From Arachis hypogaea (lineage: Eukaryota; Streptophyta; Magnoliopsida; Fabales; Fabaceae), in NCBI RefSeq assembly GCF_003086295.3, contig NC_092040.1:57949559-58013558 (forward strand): a DNA stretch of 64,000 bases, in the 5' to 3' direction. Shown piece after piece: positions 21,614-31,805 of this stretch (its first letter is position 1; each line of letters starts with the position of its first letter). A program made the position numbers and the translations under genes. The notes under the pieces are model-generated. The model was not told the DNA's origin. It saw only the letters and a list, made by a program, of their open reading frames with translations, and did no database searches.

Positions 21614-23199
21614 CAACACCAAACTTAAACCTTGCTTGTCCCCAAGCAAGCATCAAAACCAAGAGAAAATGGAATGAATAAGACAAGTGTATATATCCTT
21701 ATTATGCAGATAGCAGAACTTGGTTTATGGAGCATTTATGCAGACAATGACACTCATTTATTGTTGCTGCTGCATAATACACATTTTGCATCAAAAGTTT
21801 GCTAAACTTGCTGTTATAAGACTTCACTTTTTACTCACTCCCTTGATAACTTTTCTTAGCTTACAAGGCTCAAACAAGCTTATTACTCTTTTATAGGTTG
21901 GGTGTCAAATGCTGCAGCATAGCCTTTGGCTTTATTTTCTTTTCTTTTACTCAACATCCTTCCACCACAGACACTTAGCTTGCTTAATTCTCCTTAGGAT
22001 CATGATGCCCAGCATCTCTTTGGATCACTAAGTGCTTTGTATCTGAGTTGCTCTTTATTGTGGATTTTCAATTGGTCATCCCAAATCAGTTGATCTAAGT
22101 GACCGGGTTTCAAAATACCCCTTAGAATTTACTCATCCAAGCAGATCTCAGTACAACAACACCACAGGCATTTGTCCTAAGGTTCAAACCATTGGTGTCC
22201 AACCTTTATTCTTTGTTTTTCTTGCCATTTTGGCTTTTTCTTTCTTTCTTTTCTTTCTGTTTTTGTTACCAAGGGTGTTTCATTCTTCATAAAAGTCTTT
22301 GTAACAGCAAGTTAACTTACAAGTAATGAGAATGATATTATGCAACACTTATTTGATGAGTTATGCATTTAATCAAACACATGTGCCACCACTAACTTCC
22401 ATTCAAACTCAAGCAACATTGGATATTTTACTTTTCAATTCAAACCAAACTCTTTTATTTAGCATATGGGAAACAAGGCAATATTTAAAGCTAAGTGATG
22501 GATTCAAGCATTATGCAGACTTGACATTTTCACAAACAATTTCACTTGTAACTAAATGAACACTTTAGCAAGAAATACAATGACTTCCAGATTCGAAACA
22601 TCACACAGCAGCAAGGATTAAGTTCAGATACAACCTTTGAAGTTGCAGCCCTTTGATTTTTCCTTCTGCTGTGTCCTCTTTGAGTTACAATGCATAATGT
22701 CTTCAAATGTTGGCTTATATCCTGCATAGTTCTCAAAGTTGCTTGATTCTCAAGCCCTTAATTATATGGTTAGTAGGCATAATACTGAGTGTGGCTCTTG
22801 GATTGATTTTGGTGTGTGAACACCAAACTTAATTGTTGTGCCACTGTCTCAGCTGTACCAAGTTAACCATATGTGAAACCATGTATTCTTGCTAAAGTTT
22901 AAATGAAACAAAAGCTAGAAAGCATCTAAACAGTTGAATAATGTGTTTGATTGCTTGGAGCTAGAATTATGCAAGAGGTGAGAATGTGTTAAATGATATT
23001 TTTGGTGGGACACCAAACTTAGAAGTTTTCATTCTCCCTTAAATTGTATTGGTGTGCAACACCAAACTTAGCTCCTTGCAATTCACAACAATTACTCAAC
23101 ATCTTTATTGAAAAGCTATGAAAAGAAACTACCTCAGGTTGGGTTGCCTCCCAACAAGCGCTCTTTTATTGTCATTAGCTTGACATCTTCATTTTTGTT
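21614..23199 (-). other. 3' untranslated region of element C
   Basis: Non-coding stretch between the pol stop and LTR3, almost identical to 5477-7059. It carries the LTR-proximal stem-loop at 21631-21650, the three TTGGTGT/ACACCAA hairpins at about 22809-22826, 23002-23016 and 23049-23065, and the post-stop hairpin block at 23139-23163. No env-like ORF is seen. Confidence 0.8.
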
Positions 23200-23547
23200 T
23201 CAAGAGGGATTCAGGTTCTGGACCTCCTTCTCTTTGTTCCATTGCCCTCCTAGGTACAATTTTGCTCTATGTCCATTTGCAGTGAATTGGTTCTTTGTTG
23301 CTTCATCTAGTAATTCGATGCTTCCATAAGGAAAGACCTTAGTTACCAAATATGGACCAGTCCATTTAGACTTAAGCTTGCCAGGGAATATCTTGAGCCG
23401 TGAGTTATATAGGAGAACTCGTTGTCCAGGTTTGAATTCCTTCTTCAAAATCTTCCTGTCATGCCATCTCTTAGCTTTCTCCTTGTATATCTTTGTATTT
23501 TCATAAGCTTCTAGCCTAAACTCATCTAGCTCATTTAGCTGTAACAA
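23200..23547 (-). pseudogene. pol: Athila pol C-terminus of element C, out of frame
   Basis: This is the last part of the integrase region (115 codons to the stop at 23200), with the [19 protein letters not shown] segment. It is separated from the main pol frame by loss of one T in the T-run at about 23551; copy B has one more T and stays open there. No chromodomain follows. Confidence 0.9.
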
Positions 23548-26500
23548 TCTTTCTCTCCTGCTGCTTCAGAATCCAAATTTAGAAGTTTGGTGGCCCAAAA
23601 GGCTTTGTGCTCAAGCTCTACAGGGAGATGACAAGCTTTGCCATATAATAGTTGAAATGGAGACTTCCCTATAGGAGTTTTAAAAGCTGTTCTATATGCC
23701 CAAAGTGCATCTTCCAACTTCCTAGCCCAATCCTTTCTTGTGCTTCCAACTGTTTTTTCTAGGATCTTCTTTAGTTCCCTGTTTGCTAATTCTGCTTGAC
23801 CATTGGTTTGGGGATGATATGGTGTGGCTACCTTATGAATGACTCCATATTTGTGGAGGAGTTTCTCCATCTGTCTATTACAAAAATGGCCACCACCATC
23901 ACTGATGAGACCCTTGGGTACTCCATATCTAGTAAAGATATGCTTCTTCAGGAATTGAAGAACAACTTGTGCATCACAGGTTGTTGTGGCTATGGCTTCC
24001 ACCCATTTTGAAACATATTCTACTGCTACCAAGATATATCTGAATGAATGAGAAGGGGGAAAGGGTCCCATGAAATCAATGCCCCATAGATCAAACAATT
24101 CTACTTCCAAAATGAAGTTCTGTGGCATCTCATTCCTTTTTGTTAGTCCTCCTGATCTTTGGCATTCGTTGCATTGGTGGACAAATTCCCTGGCATCTTT
24201 GAAGATGGTTGGCCAATAGAAACCACTTTGTAATACCTTTGCTGCTGTTCTTTCTGGACCAAAGTGTCCACCATAGGTTGAGCCATGGCAATGCCATAAT
24301 ACATCTCTTGTTTCATTCTCAGGAATGCATCTCCTGATTATTCCATCAGAACACCTTCTGAACAAATAGGGTTCATCCCATAAGAATTTCTTTGCTTCAT
24401 TGATTAGTTTCCTCACTTGTTGCTTGGTGAATTCATGTGGTATTTTTCTCCCTACTTTATAGTTTGCTATATCAGCAAACCATGGTGTTTGTTGGATTTG
24501 CATGAGATGTTCATCTGGGAAGCTTTCATTCACAGGTACTGAGGCCTTTTGAATTGTTTCTGGTGGCAGCCTTGACAAATGATCAGCAACTAAATTTTCA
24601 GTGCCTTTCCTGTCCTTTACCTCAATGTCAAATTCTTGTAGGAGTAAAATCCATCTAATAAGTCTTGGCTTAGCATCCTGTTTTGACATCAAATACTTGA
24701 GAGCAGCATGATCAGTATAAACCACAATTTTAGATCCTATCAAATATGATCTAAACTTATCAAATGCATAGACTACAGCTAGCAATTCCTTCTCTGTTGT
24801 AGTGTAATTTTTTTGAGCTTCATTCAATACCTTACTTGCATAATATATGACATGATGCAAGTTTCCCTTCTTCTGTCCAAGTACAGCACCAATTGCAATT
24901 TCACTTGCATCACACATGAGTTCAAATGGTAAGTTCCAATCCGGGGGTGTGATGATTGGTGCTGTTGTGAGTTTCTGTTTTAAAGTCTCAAAAGCATGCT
25001 GACAGTCTTTATCAAAAACAAAAGGTTGATCAATCATCAAAAGATTGCTCAAAGGTTTGGCTATTTTAGAAAAATCTTTGATAAACCTTCTATAAAAACC
25101 TGCATGCCCCAAGAAACTTCTAACAGATTTCACATTAGTTGGTGGAGGGAGTTTTTCTATTATTTCCACTTTCGCCTTGTCAACCTCTATTCCTCTTCTT
25201 GAAACTTTATGACCAAGAACAATCCCCTCAGGTACCATGAAATGGCACTTTTCCCAGTTCAAAACCAAATTAGTTTCTTGGCATCGTTTCAAGACAAGAG
25301 TTAGATGGTCTAAGCAAGTAGTGAAAGTATCACCAAAAACAGAGAAGTCATCCATGAAAACCTCTAAAAATTTTTCAACCATGTCTGAGAAGATAGAAAG
25401 CATACACCTTTGAAAAGTGGCTGGAGCATTGCACAATCCAAATGGCATTCTTCTATAAGCAAAAACACCAACTGGGCATGTGAATGAAGTCTTTTCTTGG
25501 TCCTTTGGATCCACTACTATCTGATTGTACCCCGAATATCCATCCAAGAAACAATAATAAGCATGGCCGGCCAACCTTTCAAGCATTTGATCAATGAAAG
25601 GAAGTGGGAAGTGATCTTTGCGTGTGGCATCATTCAACCTTCTATAGTCAATACACATTCTCCACCCTGTCACAGTTCTAGTGGGAATGAGTTCATTCCT
25701 TTCATTGACAATGAATGTCATCCCACCTTTCTTTGGTACCACTTGTACTGGGCTTATCCATGAGCTATCGGAGATGGGATATATGATTCCTGCATTCCAC
25801 AACTTCATTACTTCCTTCTGGACAACTTCCTTCATTGCAGGGTTTAGTCTTCTCTGAGGTTGAATTACAGCTTTGGAATTGTCCTCCAAAAGAATCTTAT
25901 GCATGCATACTGTAGGGCTGATGCCCTTCAAGTCATCAATGGTCCATCCTAAGGCATCCTTGTGGGTTCTGAGGACATCAAGAAGCTCCCCTTCTTCCTT
26001 CTTTGTCAAGGATGAATTGATGATTACTGGGAAGCTCTCTGAGGTGCCAAGGAATGCATATTTGAGGTGGGAAGGTAATGGCTTCAGTTCTTGCTTTTGC
26101 ACCTCTTCTTTCTTGCTTGGTTCTACTTCTTTGCTTATGAGGATCTCAGCTACATGTTCCTCCATTCTTTTCTGGTTGTCTTTTTCTTGCTCATGCTGAT
26201 CAATGTCTAGCATTTCTTCCACTAGGCTCTCTATCATATCCACTCTCAAATGATCTTCCTGCTCTGGGGGATGTTGCATTGATTTAAAAACATTGATAAT
26301 CATTTGCTCATTGTGTACTCTGAAAATCATTTCTCCTTTTTCCACATCTATGATAGCTCTTGTAGTTGCTAGAAATGGTCTGCCCAAGATGATTGAATTG
26401 TTGCCTTCCTCATCAGTATCTAGGATTACAAAATCTGCAGGGAAGATAAACTTTCCAACTTTTACTAGCAAATTCTCCACAATCCCATTTGGCACCTTGA

Positions 26501-26936
26501 TTGATCTGTCTGCCATGACTAGTGACATCTTGGTGGGTTTGAGTTCTTCTATGGCAAGCTTTTTCATCATGGATAAAGGCATCAAGTTAATACTAGCTCC
26601 AAGATCACAAAGGGCTTTATCCAAGGATAGTTTGCCTATAGTGCATGACACTACAAAACTTCCTGGATCCTTGAGTTTTGGTGGGATTCCCTTTTGGAGC
26701 ACGGCACTACATTCCTCATTAAGCATCACAGTTTCCTTCTCATTCCAATCTCTTTTCTTGTTGATGAGCTCCTTTAGAAACTTAGCATACAGGGGCATTT
26801 GCTCCAAAGCCTCTGCCAAAGGTATGTTAATCTCCAACTTCTTGAAAGTTTCAAGAAACTTGTGGAAGTGCTGGTCCTTTGTTTCCTTGTGAAATCTTTG
26901 AGGATAGGGTAGTGGTGGTGTTGAGCTCTTCACTAC
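23535..26936 (-). pseudogene. pol: Athila pol: protease, RT, RNase H, integrase (element C)
   Basis: A 1132-codon open stretch directly after the stop that ends gag, in the same frame. Counting from 26933, retropepsin DLGA is at residues 110-113, the RT catalytic FMDD at 527-530, and RNase H acidic residues at about D675, E716 and D741. The integrase finger has His at 883 and 890 and Cys at 921 and 924. The integrase core is D953, D1012 and E1048, with exactly 35 residues between the last two. All catalytic residues are present. The frame breaks only at its 3' end near 23551. This is the best-preserved pol in the window. The family makes cDNA in virus-like particles and integrates it. Confidence 0.94.
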
Positions 26937-28730
26937 TTAATGTTGTTTTGGAATTGGTTCCTCCATGATTTGCTTGCCTTTCTTTGAATTCTGTGGCTTG
27001 TTATCTTCCTCTGTGAGCTTTTCTGAAGCACTCTTGCTTATCTTGTCTTGGTTGATGGTTTCATCCTTCTTTGTTGGCTCAGTGTTATTCTCCATAAGTT
27101 TCTTTGTTGCTTCTTGGCTACCATCTGTCAACACCCTTCCACTTCTCAGTTGCACCACTTTGCATTCTTCCTTTGGGTTGGGAATGGTATCACTAGGTAG
27201 TGAACTTGATGGCTTCTCAACAGAGATCTTCTTAGAGATTTGTCCAATCTGTCTTTCTAGGTTCTTCATGGAGGCTTCTTGATTTTTGTTTGTTAATTCT
27301 TGGCTCTTCATTAGTTTCTCCATGAGTACTTCTAGATTGGTAATTCTCTGTGAATCTTGTGTGATGGGTTGGTTTTGGGGTGTTGATGGATGAGGATAAG
27401 TGTTTTGGTTGGTAGGATAGTTATTGGTTGGATATTGGTTAGAATTTGGGTAGTTGTTTTGTGGTTTTCTGTATGAGTTTTGGTTAGTGTTTGGCTGGGA
27501 GTTGTGGTTTGTGTTTTTCCAATTGTTTTGGCTTGTGTTTCTTTGCCATGGTTGTTGGTTTTGGTTGTGGTTGTCTCCCCATCTAAGGTTGGGATGGTTC
27601 TTCCAAGATGGATTGTAGGTATCACCATAAACTTCATTTGTTCCAGGATTTTGGTTGTGCATGTATTGGACTTGCTCTTGTTGTTGCTCTTCTTGAGTTT
27701 CTTCACTTTGCACCCAAGTGGTTGGAGGTTGGCTTGTGGTGCTCACTGCTGCCACTTGCAAGCCATCAATTCTCTTAGCCATTTGTTCAAATTGTTGTTG
27801 AATCTGCTGTTGCATCATCTTGTTTTGAGCTAAGATTGAATCAACTCCTTCTAACTCCATGACTCCTCTTCTCTGTGATGGTTGGCGTTGTCTTTGATGA
27901 GCAAAGAAATATTGGTTGTTGGCCACCATCTCAATAAGGTTTTGAGCTTCCTCCGTGGTCTTCATGAGTTGTAGAGAGCCTCCGGCAGAGTGATCAAGAG
28001 CTTCTTGAGCTTTAAGAGTGAGACCTTCATAGAAGTTTTGCAACTTATCCCACTCAGTGAACATCTCTGGTGGGCACTTCCTCAATAGAGCCTTATATCT
28101 CTCCCATGCTTCATATAAGTTCTCGGCCTCCAATTGAGTGAATGTTTGAACCTCTGTCTTCAACCTTAGGACTCTTTGAGGGGGGTAGAATTTGGCAAGA
28201 AACTTGCTCACCAAGTCATCCCAAGTGTTGATGCTTTCTTTTGGAAAAGTCTCTAGCCATTGGGTTGCTTTGTCCCTGAGAGAGAATGGGAAGAGCAGCA
28301 GCTTGTAGCTATCAGGGGGCACACCATTTGTCTTCACTGTGTCACAGATTCTCAAGAAAGTGGACAAATGTTGGTTTGGATCCTCCAAAGGTCCTCCTCC
28401 AAAAGAACAATTGTTTTGCACTAGAGTGATGAGCTGTGGCTTGAGTTCAAAGTTGTTTGCATTGACATTGGGAGGAAGAATGCTACTCCCACAATGCCTA
28501 GCATTTGCAAATGTGTATGAGGCCAAAACTCTTCTCTGTTGGTTATTGTTGGCTCCTCCTCCTGGTTGACTGGTATCCCCTTCCATTTCTTGGAATTCTT
28601 CTTCAGATTCCTCTTCAGATTCTTCTTCTTCCCCAACAATGAACTTCCCTCTTTCAGCTCTTCTTATTCTCCGAAGAGTCCTTGGATCAATTTCAGAGAT
28701 AATAGGAGAGGATCTCCCTATACCTGACAT
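26937..28730 (-). CDS. gag: Athila Gag (element C)
   Basis: Structural protein of the retrotransposon particle, 597 codons from the ATG at 28730. The frame is open 51 bp further upstream, but only from a TTG, so the hydrophobic leader there is not taken as part of the protein. The retrotransposon gag domain covers roughly residues 85-270. It is followed by a Gln-rich coiled stretch, an Asn/Gln/Thr/Pro-rich low-complexity segment of about 90 residues, and a Lys/Glu-rich tail. No CCHC zinc knuckle is seen. The frame ends in TAA (26937-26939) where A and B read CAA, so the stop is a nonsense change that cuts a gag-pol fusion frame, not a conserved gag terminus. Confidence 0.9.
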   Translation of the reverse strand: MSGIGRSSPIISEIDPRTLRRIRRAERGKFIVGEEEESEEESEEEFQEMEGDTSQPGGGANNNQQRRVLASYTFANARHCGSSILPPNVNANNFELKPQLITLVQNNCSFGGGPLEDPNQHLSTFLRICDTVKTNGVPPDSYKLLLFPFSLRDKATQWLETFPKESINTWDDLVSKFLAKFYPPQRVLRLKTEVQTFTQLEAENLYEAWERYKALLRKCPPEMFTEWDKLQNFYEGLTLKAQEALDHSAGGSLQLMKTTEEAQNLIEMVANNQYFFAHQRQRQPSQRRGVMELEGVDSILAQNKMMQQQIQQQFEQMAKRIDGLQVAAVSTTSQPPTTWVQSEETQEEQQQEQVQYMHNQNPGTNEVYGDTYNPSWKNHPNLRWGDNHNQNQQPWQRNTSQNNWKNTNHNSQPNTNQNSYRKPQNNYPNSNQYPTNNYPTNQNTYPHPSTPQNQPITQDSQRITNLEVLMEKLMKSQELTNKNQEASMKNLERQIGQISKKISVEKPSSSLPSDTIPNPKEECKVVQLRSGRVLTDGSQEATKKLMENNTEPTKKDETINQDKISKSASEKLTEEDNKPQNSKKGKQIMEEPIPKQH

Positions 28731-28920
28731 ACAAACACACAGCAATAAACACACTAACCCAGAAAGCCAATGAAACTTCAATCTATTGCTAGAATGAGGT
28801 TTCGGTTAGTTTAAGCAAAAATACGAACAATTAGTGTGTTAGTGAGGGTTAGAGTAACAGTAAAAGAAAAAGTGCTTAATCTAGACCTCTACTTCACTTA
28901 ATCATTGTCAATCTATTTCA

Positions 28921-28939
28921 ATCCCCGGCAACGGCGCCA
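28921..28939 (-). other. tRNA-Asp primer-binding site of element C
   Basis: Perfect 19-nt complement to the tRNA-Asp 3' end, 6 nt from LTR4. Confidence 0.94.
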
Positions 28940-29859
28940 AAAACTTGATGTATGGAAAGTGATCCAACACAAAACTCACCGGCAAGTGTACCGGGTCGCA
29001 TCAAGTAATAATAACTCACATGAGTGAGGTCGATCCCACAGGGATTGAAGGATTGAGCAATTTTAGTTCAGTGGGTGATTTAGTCAAGCGAATCAAGCTT
29101 TGGTTGAGTGATTTGTGTTTAACAGAAAGTAAATGACAGTAAATGTAAAGGGGATAGGGAAAATTGCAGTAAAATAAAGAACAGAAGAGTAAAAGTGCAG
29201 AAACTTAAAGAGCAAGAAAGTAAATGACTGAAACTTAAAGTGCAAGAAACTTAAATTGCAGTAACTTAAATGGCAAGAAAGATAAATTGCTAGAAGATAA
29301 AAGGGAATTAAGGAGTGGGATTGCAAGATCTTAACAAAAGAAAAGTAAATTGCAGTAATGAAGATAGCAGAAATTGAATTGGATGCAAACAGAAATTTAA
29401 ACAGCAAGGAAATTAAAGTGCAGTAAAGGTTCACAGAAGAACCAAAAGTGATCTCAGGATCCCCAGGGCTTAGGTAGCAGAGCCTAAAACCCAATTTCCT
29501 TCCCAGATCTAGATTCACTAAGCAATTGACAGAAAATTAAAGAAGAAGCAATTGAATAACAGAATTTGGATTGAATTATGCAGAAAATTAAAGGCAAAGA
29601 GCTTGAATGGGAATTGGGACAGAATTTCCCCAATTTCACACACCCAATACTCAGAAAACAGAAGAGTAGAATTGCCCAAGAGAAGTGAGGAAGGAGACTC
29701 TCCTTTGATCCTCTTAGTTCTCGGTCAAGTCTCTCAAGGAAGCTCGAAAGCAAGATGAAAGTAAAATTGCAAAGCCAAGGTAAAAGTGAAAATTCCAAAA
29801 ATGAGCATAAAGGTAGCAAAAGGTAAAAATTCAAAAGTCCTAATTACATCAAACTAAGT

Positions 29860-29872
29860 CCTATTTATACAC
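29860..29872 (-). promoter_or_regulatory. TATA box of LTR4
   Basis: The minus strand reads GTGTATAAATAGG. Confidence 0.7.
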
Positions 29873-30634
29873 TTTCTATTCTTGGATTTTGGGATTTGGA
29901 TGGGCTTTTGGATTGGTGAAGAAATGAATTCAAATTAATTTTTAATTTGAATTTTTGGCCCAAAATCCACTTCCAGGAGGCTGCCCTGCCCTTGTGGAGG
30001 GCAGGGCAGAAAATTGATGCATGGTGGTGTGATTTAGTGCGGCCTTGGTGCGTGTGGTGCGAAGGTTGGTGCGCCAGAGGCTGCCCTGCCCGTGCCAAGG
30101 GCAGGGCGGGAATGGATTGATGCGCCAGGGAGCGTTGAGCGCTCGGATGGTGCTGCCAGGGGGCGTTTGGCGTGCCAGGATGCGTGGGAGGCTGCCCTGC
30201 CCGCGCCAAGGGCAGGGCAGGATCGGTTTGGTGCGGCCAGAGAGGAACGCGCGCGCCAGGATCGTGCCAAGGAAGGAGTTGGTGCGCCAGAAAGTAATTT
30301 TGGTGCGCCAGGGAGCAAAGTTGGTGCGCCATTCAAATTTCTGCCCTGCCCGCGCCAAGGGCAGGGCAATGACCCTTCCTTCATGTCGTGGGTTCGATCC
30401 TGGGAGCTTGCAAACACGCCACTTTTTCTCTTGATTTCTTGGCACGCTAGTGTGTGTTAGAGCTTGGCTTCTTCATGGTCCCTTGTTCGAAACTTGTGGC
30501 TTGCATGGGTGTCATTTTCCTTGGATTTCTTTCCTCATGGAGCACGATCCTGCCCTCCACAAGGGCAGGGCAATGTTTTCTTCTCTTGGCTCCAAGGCAC
30601 CATTTTGTGCTCTGCCTTTGAAGTGGGCAGGGCA

Positions 30635-30797
30635 GGGTTGCCTTGCTTGCTTGGTCACTTGATGCTGCCCTCCTAGAGAGCAGTCTGCCCTTGTGGAGGG
30701 CAGCATCAAGTGACCAAGCAAGCAAGGCAACCCTGCCTTGCTTGCTTGGTCACTTGATGCTGCCCTCCTAGAGAGCAGTCTGCCCTTGTGGAGGGCA
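30635..30797. repeat. Inverted plus direct duplication inside LTR4
   Basis: A 31-bp arm at 30635-30665 is repeated as a perfect inverse at 30703-30733, and the forward sequence then follows again to 30797. The net insertion is about 95 bp (30703-30797). The loop between the arms itself contains TGCCCTCC...GGAGGGCA. LTR1, LTR2 and LTR3 lack the insertion. Confidence 0.9.
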
Positions 30798-31152
30798 AGG
30801 TTGCTTCCCCATTGCAATGCGGCATGCTTCCCCTTTCCTTTGCCACGCTTTTCTTTTCTTGCGTCACACTTCTTAGGCCACGCTTTTCATTTTCTTTTCT
30901 TTTCTTCACCTAAAATAAACCAAACAACCACTCAAAGTATCACTAAATTCAAGAGGCTTATAAATCAATTAAAATGCAATTAAAATTAGCTTAAACCTCA
31001 TGATTTAACATTAATTTCATGGTGGTTGCTTGATTTAGAGAAGTTGTGCATTTTCACTCCAAATCACTTACTTAGGATGCAAGAAAGTGCATAAATGCTA
31101 ACAAAACAAGTGAAATTAGCTTAAAAAATGGGTATATGATGACTTGTCATCA

Positions 31153-31282
31153 GTCACCATATGGATACATAGAGCTTCAAGATAATGATTCTAATAAAAA
31201 GTTCATTGTTAATGGACAGAGAGTCAAACATTATCTTGAAGGCAATTTTGAGCAAGAATGCTCAAAACTGAGGCTTGATTAA
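31153..31282 (+). pseudogene. pol: Family E pol C-terminus (43 codons), cut by LTR4
   Basis: The plus-strand frame from 31154 reads SPYGYIELQDND and ends ECSKLRLD with TAA at 31280-31282. This is the Athila-like integrase tail. Its upstream part is displaced by the minus-strand element. The junction dates the minus-strand insertion as later than family E here. Confidence 0.8.
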
Positions 31283-31317
31283 AGCTCAGTAATAGTCCAG
31301 CTAAAGACAATAAAGAA

Positions 31318-31341
31318 GCGCTTGCTGGGAGGCAACCCAGC
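31318..31341 (+). promoter_or_regulatory. Post-stop hairpin block of family E
   Basis: GCGCTTG followed by CTGGGAGGCAACCCAG, a 5-bp stem with a 6-nt loop, about 35 nt after the pol stop. The same block, with small changes, follows the pol stop of elements B and C on the other strand. Confidence 0.6.
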
Positions 31342-31506
31342 CATTAACAAAGTTTATTTTTCAATTATTGATTTTTATAGATTCATATTAATTTTCTTCA
31401 AGGTAAAATGGCAATTGCATGAGTTCACAGAGTTACAGAAGGACTCGCAAGATAAAACAGCAAAAAGGATGCTCACTGGTGCGAAAAAGCGAGTAAAAGC
31501 TGTTTT

Positions 31507-31805
31507 GGGCGTTGAACGCCCAAAAGAAGCATCCACTGGGCGTTCAACGCCAGTATGGATAGCCATCTAGGCGTTAAATGCCAGAAAGGAGCATCTTCTG
31601 GGCGTTGAACGCCAGAAAGAAGCACCTTCTGGGCATTTAACGCCAGATTGACAGCGTCCTGGGCGTTTAGAAAAATGGCCAGTGACAAAGGACTTCCTGG
31701 CATTCAACGCCAGAAAGAAGCAACAGCTGGGCGTTGAACGCCCAGGAGAAGCTGCACATGGGCGTTAAACGCCCAAACGCTGCATGTTTTGGGCGTTTTG
31801 TGGGG
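31507..31805 (+). repeat. 31-bp-period palindrome array in family E 3' region
   Basis: Palindromes of the type GGGCGTTGAACGCCC start at 31507, 31538, 31569, 31600, 31631, 31661, 31698, 31729, 31760 and 31791. The steps are 31 bp except one of 30 and one of 37 around a degenerate unit. The spacers vary but often resemble AGAAAGAAGCACCTTCT. The array lies between the pol stop and the AT-rich 3' untranslated region. It has no cas-type context and is not a CRISPR. Confidence 0.93.

Larger units (their letters stand above)
28946..31152 (-). repeat. LTR4, 5' LTR of element C
   Basis: A 2207-bp LTR, about 100 bp longer than its sisters because of the inverted/direct duplication at 30703-30797. TATA box at 29860-29872. 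The right end TGATGACTTGTCATCA abuts GTCACC of the plus-strand family E pol, so this is the insertion junction. The expected 5-bp duplication would be GTCAC, but its partner is not visible because D follows LTR3. Element C as a unit spans 19506-31152. Confidence 0.93.

Noticed and set aside
26933..26942. Programmed stop readthrough between gag and pol in element C
   Set aside because: Copies A and B have CAA at the same place, so the TAA is better explained as a single nonsense change.
28731..28781. Signal-peptide-like leader MKFHWLSGLVCLLLCVC on Gag
   Set aside because: The first codon is TTG, not ATG. The first ATG gives MSGIG, and Gag is not secreted.
31507..31805. CRISPR array
   Set aside because: Regular spacing and variable spacers look CRISPR-like, but the repeats are short palindromes, the spacers resemble each other, and the setting is a plant retroelement without cas genes.
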